A DNA stretch of 64,000 bases from Plasmopara viticola (Eukaryota > Oomycota > Peronosporomycetes > Peronosporales > Peronosporaceae): contig MBPM02000065.1 of NCBI GenBank assembly GCA_001695595.3, forward strand, positions 186,001 through 250,000, written 5' to 3'. Below, in pieces: positions 24,707 through 34,372 of this stretch. How positions within the stretch are numbered: position 1 is the first letter of the stretch; every line of letters starts with the position of its first letter. A program made the position numbers and the translations under genes. The notes under the pieces are model-generated. The model had not been told where the DNA came from, did not search any database, and was given only the letters and a program-made list of their open reading frames with translations.

Positions 24707-25803
24707 ATGGAAAAAGCGATACCAACGACGCTTGAGCGGAAGAGCCCGCAGTTGAGCCATGAAAATGACAATTTGCTGACTCCAAGAGATTTTGCCAGAG
24801 AAGCTAAGCTGCGACAAGCTGCTTCGAGAAGGATTGATGTACGCGCGACTAGCATGGAAACAAAAGTTAAGCCTATACTGATCTGAGTATTGTGTAGAGC
24901 TTGGGAGCTGGTGACCGCGCATTTTTAAAGCATCATGTAATCGATGGCTGTTTTTCCACTCCTCAATCTACAGGAGGTTTGATGCCTCTTCAGCGAGCCG
25001 TCGAGATTGGCGACGTTCGCACTTTAGAAATGGCTTTGGTAAGTAAAAATGCCAACTTAGTTACCGAGACGTGCAATGCGTTCGGCGAGACGCTTCTTCA
25101 TACGGCAGTGCTCCATTACCAGCTCGAGGCTGTGCGATTATTGCTGCATCATGGCGCCTCGCCGCTGGCAAAGCTTCCAGACAAAGCAAACCTGCAGACC
25201 GCCGAAACGACGCCCGAGAGTCTTGCATCCCGCTGCCCAAACTTCCGGTACAATTGCATGCTCGATGCCGCTGAGGCCACACCGCTACATTACGCATGTG
25301 CTGTAGGCCAGCTTGACATGCTTGAGCTACTTTTATCGTATACTTCGTCTTTGAAAGACATGCCGAAGCGTTGGCGACCAGGCAGTCTGTTGCTGTGGGC
25401 AATCGCAAGTGGGCAGTCCAATGTAGTGGAATCTCTAGTACTACAAAGCCATCTTGAAGCTGATTGCTTTGATGAAGACGGAAATAACTCGATGGCGATT
25501 GCAGTGCTTGTCCTCGCGACTCCCGAGACTCCTGCACGACTTGCAACGCTTGAGACCATTCTCCAATCGCTGTTGCAGCGCGACGTTATAGACGGAGGCG
25601 CTGATATTAACCACAAGAACATGCACGGCTTCGCGGCTTTCGATTTGGCTGAATCACCAGCTTCCAAGCACATTCTTGCAAAACTCGGTGCAAGGACTGC
25701 TCGCATCGTGTCTGTGGAGCAAGTTTTACATTGGGATCGCGATAGATATCGAGAAGAATTTGAGCACCTACCTCTCCCTGGATGTCGCCGATTAAAATTT
25801 TGA
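24707..25803 (+). CDS. ankyrin-repeat protein
   Basis: Function unknown beyond protein binding through ankyrin repeats. Two exons, 24707-24838 and 24898-25803 (59-bp intron, GTACGC...GTAG, phase 0), encode 345 residues. The first exon supplies the only ATG; the second begins directly after an in-frame stop that the intron removes. Ankyrin units are visible at about residues 70-100 (MPLQRAVEIGDVRTLEMAL), 103-135 (GETLLHTAVLHYQLEAVRLL), 160-195 (ATPLHYACAVGQLDMLELLL) and 205-235, with a degenerate last one near ADINHKNMHGFAAFDLAE. No signal peptide or membrane span. Convergent with the next ankyrin gene, 48 bp apart. Confidence 0.85.
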
Positions 25804-25851
25804 GAAAAAAGCGGATAATCGAGATACTTGGCTACAAGTTCTGAGTACATA

Positions 25852-27021
25852 TTACGATGTTTGTTCCAGGAAACATATATCCCGCTTCATCTTCTTCGTA
25901 GCCTTTTTGTCAAGCTTTCCCCTAGCAAGCTTTTGCAACCTTGTCTTCTCTTCGTGCATCACAAAGCGCTTGACAACATTTGTATTCCCAGCAAATCGGG
26001 CAAACATAATCGGAGTAAATCCATTGCAATCCTCCACATCAACGCGAGCATGGCGCCCCAACAAATACTCCACAACATCCATATACCCTTTGAAACATGC
26101 GATGTGAAGGGATGTCCAACCCATAGCGTCTTGTCGATTAATATTAGCCCCAGCAACCTCAACAAGTTGAGCAATAATCTCGAGATATCCACGCACACAA
26201 GCCCAATGCAAAGTAGTGAATCCTTCGCGGTCTGCAAGCTCAATGTCGGCTCCCAGCTTGAGTAGTCGACGAAACAAAGCTTTGTTTTCCATTATAATCG
26301 AATTGTGGATAGGCGCTAACAGAGAGACATCGTCTTGCTGGTTCACATCTGCTCCACGCTCAATCAAGAGTCGAGCAATGGGCTCGTGTTGCTGCTGAAT
26401 GGCAATGTTGAGAGCCAATTGACCCGTAACGAGGTCCTGCATGTTGACGTCGGCTTGCTGTAATAAATGTGTATCAACTTGAAGAATATCGCCATCCCAT
26501 ACTGCCTCTGGCAATGTACTTACGACGCACGGAAGCCACAAGAAGTGGCGTCGCAAGATCAGTCGACTCAGCGATTGACAATTCCATCGTGTGCGAACCC
26601 GAAGCTGGTAACCCGGCCGCGACTTCGCACTGATTCGTTCTCGAATTAATTCGACAGCTTCTTGGCGCCGCTCAAAATCCTTCTTCGCGTAACCCAAATA
26701 AGCGAGATCGATACGAGGACCCTCTGCCCAAGCTTGACCAAGCTGTTTCTGCTGCGTTATCCGTAAACCATTTGTACTATCTGCTGGTCGCTGAGGTTTT
26801 GGACGGACCGGAGGAATAGCAAATGATGCCGCCCCATCAGCTAGAACAGCTTTGGAATTTGTATAGGTTGCAGATTGTGCCATCTTCTTAAGCCCCAGTT
26901 CATTCTCAGCGCCGTCAAAATTATCTTCGTCTATGACAACACTTTCCTTTTCGTTTTCGGTGTAATTATCTGCTGTAGTTTCTTGATCATTCTCTTCATC
27001 ATTTGATTCGTGCGAGGCCAT
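25852..27021 (-). CDS. ankyrin-repeat protein with acidic N-terminus
   Basis: A 389-residue single-exon frame. Residues 1-35 are very acidic, 36-150 lack a known domain, and the C-terminal half has about five ankyrin repeats: GDILQVDTHLLQQADVNMQD, ARLLIERGADVNQQD, FRRLLKLGADIELADREGFT, TTLHWACVRGYLEIIAQLV, TSLHIACFKGYMDVVEYLL and TPIMFARFAGNTNVVKRFV. It ends in a Lys-rich tail. The start ATG at 27021 is the first in frame. A strong 5' splice site (GTAAGT at 26523) and 3' site (TTACAG ending at 26458) lie inside the frame and bound 66 bases, a multiple of three (see findings). Partner and role unknown. Confidence 0.85.
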   Translation of the reverse strand: MASHESNDEENDQETTADNYTENEKESVVIDEDNFDGAENELGLKKMAQSATYTNSKAVLADGAASFAIPPVRPKPQRPADSTNGLRITQQKQLGQAWAEGPRIDLAYLGYAKKDFERRQEAVELIRERISAKSRPGYQLRVRTRWNCQSLSRLILRRHFLWLPCVVSTLPEAVWDGDILQVDTHLLQQADVNMQDLVTGQLALNIAIQQQHEPIARLLIERGADVNQQDDVSLLAPIHNSIIMENKALFRRLLKLGADIELADREGFTTLHWACVRGYLEIIAQLVEVAGANINRQDAMGWTSLHIACFKGYMDVVEYLLGRHARVDVEDCNGFTPIMFARFAGNTNVVKRFVMHEEKTRLQKLARGKLDKKATKKMKRDICFLEQTS

Positions 27022-30000
27022 TTACACATTAATTGGTTTTGCTTTGGGTTTCAAATTGTGCCTAAAAAAGCATGGTGCGGAGAGTGATTCGCTGCATTTT
27101 TCTCAACTTTCATGCACGAGCATTATCAGTTTTTTGGGTAGTTGAAAATGTAGGCGAAGAAAAAAACTACGTCAAATTTATTAACATGTTTTGGTAATTT
27201 GACCTCTCCATTACTTAGTAAATAAGGGTGCGTTGTGCCTGATATATATTGCACACCTCGCTCCTCTCAAACGGAGATAGGAAATTTTCGTTCGCTTAAA
27301 GATCGTGTATCTTTCTGCATGCCTTTACTGTCTAAGGTGCGGGGTTTCACAGTCACTAGTTGTTCCTATGCATTCACGAGTAGTTAAATTGTCTACCTAG
27401 ACCTTCAAATGCTCTATAGTACATCATTCGACCTTTCAGTACTCCTTTGACTATCAGTTTGCGTTGCTCGAGGTTTACTGCCATTATGATCTTGAAGAGG
27501 CGGCTATATATGAAAGTTATTTGCTGCCAAGGCTCAATTTCTACGGGGAGAGTTTGGGCTCTAGGGTTCAGACGGTAAGGTAAAGGCCCCCTTCGTGGTA
27601 ACCCCCAAAATAGCACCTACTGAGGGGTCTATACCGGTCGACCTTAACGCTTACAGCTTTGAGTTTTAGAAAACTGAAGGTCTTCTCTTTGGACTTGAGA
27701 GGTCAAGTTGTCCTTAAAAGCTGCCATGATCATCGACGACCAGATGCAAGTATCTGAAAGGCTGAGCTAAGAGCTGGGCACTTAATCATTGAAGTTCTAC
27801 ACGTATGTGCCAAGTGTCTAGAGATAATACGAAGAAGAGTTAATGGAAGGAAGCTTTTTCAAGGGCCCGCAATTTCTCGCATGTAAGGAGGCAAAGTGCA
27901 AAATTTATGCAGAATTATTAGCTAAGGCAATTGGCGACCTTCATTACCAAGGCACAACTCTTTAAACAAGTAGAGGCGCTTGTGTTCATCAATGGCTAAA
28001 GGCTAGGTCGACATCGCAACACAAACTATTTTTGTGTGCAGATAGCGACGATGAAACAATTAAATCAGATTGTTTTTTTAAGAAAACAACAGCCACGATT
28101 AAGTTAGCTCATCCAGATTAGTATATGAACAGCCTCTTCGCGCTCCAGGACACCGAGTGGGAAAGGCCGGGAACCCAATGACTCGAGCCCAACTTTAATG
28201 GAATTAAGTTCTGTCGAGCAAAGTAACGATTGTTGACTTGGCTACGGCAAATAACAACACATGTTTAGTGAAAGAGCCCGACGACGTACATCCTTGTGTC
28301 GCATGAGTGCTCTGAGGGATCACTAGCAGAAATCGCCTCCTCGGATTCAGTAAACGGTAGTCACTAGAAGAGATATATATAAAAGCCTTCGTAGGGAGAA
28401 ACTACTGTCTTGATGATGGAGGTGCGTGCTTGATGCACACCATAAAACCTTAGCCTCTGAGACCTTGAGGACTCCAGAATGAGCCATCCATGATTTAAAC
28501 ACATTATGCCTTTTAACTTTTGCAAGACATCTGCACGTCAAAAAACTTTGTGTGCCGGCAAACGATTGCGGTCAGCCATAAAAGAAACCTATGCTTTCAG
28601 ATAGATAAGCAAAAACAAGTCAAATTCGATTCGCTTGCCTAACGGGACATTTAACGTTCATATGATCAAAGTAGACCTAATTGTGAATTTTGAAAAAAAT
28701 CAATAGCACGCAGTCAATTCGTGTCGCTGCTATGACATTTATTTAGCATGCCATGGCCAGAAAAGCTTGAGCCGTTTGTCGAATGGGGAGAAAGATATTA
28801 GGTGGCAGCCTTCCAAATATGAGCAATAAGGCTTTGGGGATACATACGCTTCTTCAAAAGAAAAAATGGGCAGTAACACATGCAAGACAGCTAATATTTT
28901 CCTAAAGTGAGGCATGGTCACGTGTCTGAATCTTTCAATCATGGGTCCTGACAACACCAGCTATCCATGACGCTTTCGCTCCAACTACGTGTAGCTTAAT
29001 TCTACAGGTGGTTAGCAAATCGCTACCAATCGCGAACAATTAAACTTCGCAAGCAAAGAACAGAAGCCAGCAAGACAAAGTTGATACTACAGCTTCAGAG
29101 GTGTATTATCAACTGCGGGTAGCTCATTGATACAAGCGTTTAACATTCATTTGCAAGAACCAAATAATAATGCAATTTGTTATCAATCGATGGGTGTCAC
29201 AATTTGTGTCCAAAGAAGACACCTTATTCGCAGGGAAGATGATATCTACTCTCGTCGTTGTGGCATGACAGGCACAAAGAAAATTAAAGACGCTGCCAGA
29301 GATGTCAATAGTACTGGGCCTCGAGAAACTCAACTCAACTGAGCTCTTGGCTAAAATTCAACACTAAGAAAGTTGCATATAAGCTCACTGGTGTTAAAAA
29401 AAAATAATCAATGTGATTGTGGGATAATAGATGGGTTTACTAGATTCCACAAAAGATTCTATATTAAAGTTGTGACTGATGGGGGAGGGCTGTCGCGGCA
29501 ATTTTCTAAAGGAGTCGTTAGTTTAGAATCCCAATCCTCGCTCTATCCTTAGAGCAAGTATTAGCCGTAGGTCACCCACTACATTAGAGCTGACATTAGT
29601 CTAACCATCAAGTCTCTTTAAATCTTTTATATTTTCAAATATTAAGCTGAGCTATATAAAAGACATCCTGTGGGTAGAATCCTTTAACTACAGGCTAGAA
29701 TAGTACTTCCCACTCAGCGGTTATTAGACCATATAGTGTCCTCATTTAACTGCTCAGTCCATTCTTATCAAGCTTCAAAATCATATCACTTATGTCACAC
29801 AACCACTTACTAGTGTGTTCACACGAACTTCGTTAGACCCTCCTCCGTCCATGCTTTGGCCTTCTAAAGTCCGTACAAGTAAAAATTTACTCAGGACCTT
29901 TCTTTTTATCAGAAACCACTTTTAATCGTCAGACATAACTATTGTGACTTGCGCTACCAGAAGCACGCACAACAAGTAAAATGAGTCCCAACGATCATTT

Positions 30001-30219
30001 TGAATTACAGACTTCCCTCTACGATACGAGCTCAGCTTACGGTGTCCGAATACTGCTCGACATCTCATCTCCGAAACTCTGTGTCGCTGGATGATGATCG
30101 AGTCATTTGTACAGCACAGCGAGTTCCTCATTTTCAGTGTAAAGAGAGGTAAGCTTTATGATCGACTAAGACTTCCCGACATTGATAATAGAGGACAAAT
30201 GATAAGAACTTCATTCGAC
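27022..30219. other. gene-poor stretch
   Basis: About 3.2 kb with no supportable gene. Frames are short and overlapping. Weak integrase-like words continue to about 30.0 kb on the minus strand from the relic at its right edge. Confidence 0.45.
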
Positions 30220-30560
30220 AGTAAACTGTTTAATTACAAAATCGAGAAATAGTGCTACAGCTCTGTCACCGTTGCCCGTGTCCACCGCAGCCACTAAACG
30301 AGCCATTATGCTCATTTGATGAGCATATATCGCAAAGACAGTGTTGCCTTTTTGATCTTTTGGCAGATCGAGCACTAAGATCATACCAATAGACTGCCAA
30401 CAGCGCGATGACTCGGCAAGTAATGTGTGACCTTGTTTGGCGAGGTTTCACTCGTAGACACACGCTGCACGTGAACACATGTGTGCAGGCCCACTTGTAC
30501 AGCTTAGGCCACGTGTAGTGGGCGCTTACTTTTTCGATTACGATGACCGCCAGTCAGTTT
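30220..30560 (-). pseudogene. Ty3/gypsy integrase relic (zinc finger plus core)
   Basis: Reading the minus strand from 30560: YTWPKLYKWACTHVFTCSVC then LRVKP matches the integrase zinc finger (FYWPxMYKWxxxYVxxCxxCQRVKP). After a frame change and one stop, CWQSIGMILVLDLPKDQKG, VFAIYAHQMSIMARLVAAV and RAVALFLDFVIK match the integrase core, but the expected catalytic Asp of the MDF motif reads as Ile and VDR reads as AHQ. Frameshifted and catalytically dead. Confidence 0.75.
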
Positions 30561-31955
30561 ATGGAGAGCCTCATAGATGCTAAAACATTTTAATTTCGTA
30601 TCGTAAAAAGCTACTACTTGTCATAGTTCACCTTGATCAGTGCTGTAACACAGCCCGACTTCTATCGAGGGCTGATGTGGCCTTCCAGTTGACCGCGCCA
30701 GAAATTTCTTGTCCGAGTGCTTGCTGCCTACCCTGCGCCTTTTACCGCATAGATAGTCTCCACTGATTAGAACTAAGTCACGCCTGTGATATGAGCTAGC
30801 GTAAAGTACAGGTGTGACGCGATAGCGCGTCAGCTAAAAATTTCTGCTAATCTGGCTTGTGCCTTTCATGGAAGTTATCCTCCTTAAAAAAAGAGACCAA
30901 CAGGTCATGGTACCTCTCCGCAAGAGGTGAAGCGACTGTGTAGCAATGCATAGTGACTTAATCTCTGTGCAACCTAGCATACTTAAATGTTAAAAACTCC
31001 TGTTACGGGCGAGGCAGCGCTTTTTGGCGGCCTCGAGCTGCTAGGATTCAAGCGCGATCACTCGACTTCGTCCATTTAGTGTCATCTTGCTGATGTTTAA
31101 AACATCGATATTGTCACACAACATGGTAAAATCACAAATTTGTGTGATACATGCTAAGTTAGTGAATTACAGTGCGTCCTCAGACCACAAAGTGGCGCAA
31201 GAGTCGTAAGCGGGATTCGGTTCAAGGCTTTAAGCACGCGCATAGCCACCACTACATCGCGCTGGACTATTTAGGTCAATTTCACTAACAAACACCGCGC
31301 GAGAAATTGCTTCTATAGAACACTCGCAGCGCCATCAACTGCCGGGAGCTACCTTTTTATCGTTCTCATTAAATCCTTTGTTTGAAAATTTAGTGGACAT
31401 CTCGCGAGATGGTGGCTTACATCAATAGCCAGCAGAGGGCGAGTCGCAAAGCCCGTCGTCAACTTTTTTAATCGCTGAAACCACACTGGTATTGTCGACT
31501 TCGGCGTTACCCTCTGTTTCGTCCCCAACAATGTTGACATCATCAACAAGGGCATCACAGGTCGAGATAAAGCCCTAGGAATTGCTGTGGCTTACCCTGT
31601 TTCGACAAATTAGGTCTTTTGCATGGATTTTGCGTCTCACGGCGACTTCAAGTCACAACTCAGCTTTATGTTACGGCCCCTAATGATTGTAGCGCAAGTT
31701 TGACCACATACATGCAGAACACTTTACTTCACCCCTCCTTTGTTGTATATTTTGTATATGTGATTAAATTTATCCCTACAAGTAAGTATGAATAGCGCCC
31801 AAAACTTTTTGAGCCCCAAAATTTTGGTGCATAGGGCCCAATATTTACGGAGCTGTTGTTCTTTTCTTTGCCGCTGCTGTATTGCTGTGCACATGTATAG
31901 CAATCGTGTAGAACTACGTCTACAACATAGGCCTTTTCATCTCAACCTACTAAAT
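30561..31955. other. gene-poor stretch downstream of the kinase gene
   Basis: No supportable gene. An acidic minus-strand frame near 31.4-31.6 kb has no recognisable domain. The last ~200 bases probably hold the 3' UTR of the kinase gene. Confidence 0.4.
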
Positions 31956-34127
31956 CTACTGCATCGAGGAAGCAGCAGTTCTTCGCTCGAGCTGCAGAGG
32001 CAAAGAGCCATCGGCGGAACTGTTCAGGATCTCCAACACAGTCTCAAAACTTGGCCGCTGCTCTGGAGAACTTACCCAGCACAACGTCATGAGCTTCTTA
32101 AAAAACAAAGGGCAATTGTCTGGAACGGTCGGTCGCAAATTATTGTTAAGCACGCCAAGGGCTGCTTGAATCTGCGTGAGGCCCTCGTAAGGGCACTGCC
32201 GAGTGACAGTCTCCCACAACACGACACCATAAGAGAAAACGTCAGCCTTTTCCGTGTATTTTTCGGCAGCAAGTACCTCGGGTGCCATCCACTGAGTAGT
32301 GCCACAATTTCCCGTCATTGTCTGAAAATGCGCACGAACACGCGCCAGACCAAAATCAGAAATCTTGAGCATGTAAGCTGAGTCAATTAACAAGTTGGGG
32401 CTTTTTAAATCACGATGTAAAATCGGCGGATGGAATGAGTGCAAGTAGTTCATGCCTAGCGCAGTGTCACGAGCAAAACTGCAATTCAGCACAGGACAAA
32501 CACATACGTTTAATGTACACAGTACAAATAATTACGCTTCTTGCTATCAAAGTACCTATATTGCTTGCCCATATCGATAACAATATCTTGGCGGAGAACA
32601 TTCCAAAGAGAGCCACGGGGTAAATACTCGATCACAAGACAGCGGGTCGGTGGTACCAGACAAGCGCCCATTAACAAGCAAATGTTCGGGTGTCTAAGCA
32701 AAAACGCGCAAGGTGATTAAAAATCCTTTTCCCGCACTTAAGAGTTCAGAAGAACTGTCATCCTACCTTAAAATGCTCATGATCTGTACTTCAGCCTCAA
32801 ACTCTTCCAAAATGTCCGACGTCAAGTACTGACAAACCAAAATCTTCACGGCTACCGCAGTGCCGCGCCACTTGGCGCGATGCACCGTGCCAAATGCACC
32901 TTGACCAATCATCTCTTCGATTTGCAGCTCCTTAAAGTCTACATGCAAACTTTCATTCTTGGCCATAGACAACTTGGGCCTTTTCCTTCGCAGCTGGTTG
33001 CCAGCAGCAACTGCACCGTCCACAGCTCCCAAGTCTGGTCCTACTAATTCTGCTGCTTCTGCCTTTTTAACAGCACGAGCTGCTACCGCTTCGGCCTCTA
33101 CTAATTGAGCTTCTTCAGCAAACTCAGCTACAAATTCAGCGTCAATCTCATCAACTAACGGCGTAGCTGAGGTCTTCACATACATCGGTGAGTGAAGAAA
33201 CAACGGAATTCGAGCCTTCCGTGCAACCTCAAGCTGCATTTGTGCAGGAGGCGCCACATCGCGCACAAATTGGCGCTCAATGTTTGTTTTCAATGTTTTC
33301 GCGTCGGATGGCGCATCTGCCGAATCTGCAGACTTTAACAATGCGCCACCACAGTACTGTTCTCCAACGTGCAATAGCTTGATTCCACGTTCGGGCGTGT
33401 CGGCAATATTTAACAAATGATCGTCAGGGAGACGGTTCTCCAGGTCATAGAAATCGTTATTCCCAGCTTCAAACGAAACACTTTCGAGCGATTCATTCAC
33501 TGGATTCACACGTCGAGGGGGTGACAAATACCCCATTTCTTCATCGTAATCGTCGAACGTAATGCGGTGTTGATTTCGTCCAGAATCTGGCGCTTGTCGA
33601 CATTCGTCGTAATCAACGCCTTCGTAAATGGTCGTGGGTAATTGATCAATCTTGGTAGAAACGTCAGATGCATCTGCTACGACTCCGCTCTTGACCTTGT
33701 TGGTTGGTGAAGTGGACGTGGCAGTAGCACTATGGGTTCTCCTTCTCATTGGCTGCTTCTTAGTCGGGATAAAAGCTGCCCCCGACGGTGCAGTGGCGTC
33801 CAAAGCTGCCGCCACTACAGCTGAGGAAGCCGCTTGAAAGCCTGCGTATCCATGATGCGGTGGTGACTGCTGCTCTGTTTGTCCAGGGATCTTCTGCTTT
33901 TGATTAAGCTGTTGTCGTACCTGTCCCGATCCTCTCTTCTGTTGAGCTTGTAGTCTACCAGCAGTAGACGATGAATGCAGGAAAGGCATCGTATCATCCT
34001 TCTCCATTGGGCTCTTCTTGTGGTCGGAGATTTCTTCGTCACTCCATGGCTGCTCCCGAATGAACTTTAGATACATGGCAATGGCCAACACTAAAAAACA
34101 CAGCGATCCGGACAGCACGGGATCCAT
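31956..34127 (-). CDS. membrane-anchored TKL (Raf-like) protein kinase
   Basis: Predicted Ser/Thr kinase of the tyrosine-kinase-like group. Three exons, 34127-32767, 32693-32556 and 32478-31956 (introns 73 and 77 bp, both phase 2), encode 673 residues. Residues ~4-22 ([19 protein letters not shown]) form a single N-terminal membrane anchor. Residues 25-400 are low-complexity linker with Gln- and Ala-rich parts. The kinase domain starts near 400: glycine loop IGQGAFGTV at 407, VAVK lysine at 428, HRDLKSPN with catalytic Asp523, DFG Asp541, and MAPEVL as activation-segment end. All key residues are present, so it should be active. ATG 34127 is the first in frame; initiator-like TCACTTT lies at 34147-34141. 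Confidence 0.88.
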
Positions 34128-34140
34128 GCCAAAAAGAGGG

Positions 34141-34147
34141 AAAGTGA
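34141..34147 (-). promoter_or_regulatory. initiator-like motif upstream of TKL kinase
   Basis: TCACTTT followed by a pyrimidine run, 14 bases before the predicted ATG. A second TCACTTC lies at 34273-34267. Either could be the transcription start; both support starting translation at 34127 rather than at upstream non-ATG codons. Confidence 0.35.
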
Positions 34148-34372
34148 CGGATAGGCAGCTGCAAGAACGTGATGTACCACAGCGTAGCCAATCGGACACA
34201 AGATGAGTAAAAACGAGGTTCGAAAGCAAAGCTCTCGCCGCTTGGGCGGAAGTTGCTGCTGTCTACGAAGTGACGCCAAAAGTTGGGTTTTATTCTCCCA
34301 CATGGAATCTGGTGTGGCAGACTAAAAAGACCGGTTGGCAAATTTGGTTTATTCAAGGGTTACACTGGTTGA

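Noticed and set aside
31349..31570. Acidic minus-strand frame downstream of the kinase
   Set aside because: Interrupted by a stop, no domain, no homologous words recognised.
34128..34229. Upstream extension of the TKL kinase frame by 34 codons
   Set aside because: It would start at a TTG; the first ATG is at 34127, and initiator-like motifs fit that start.
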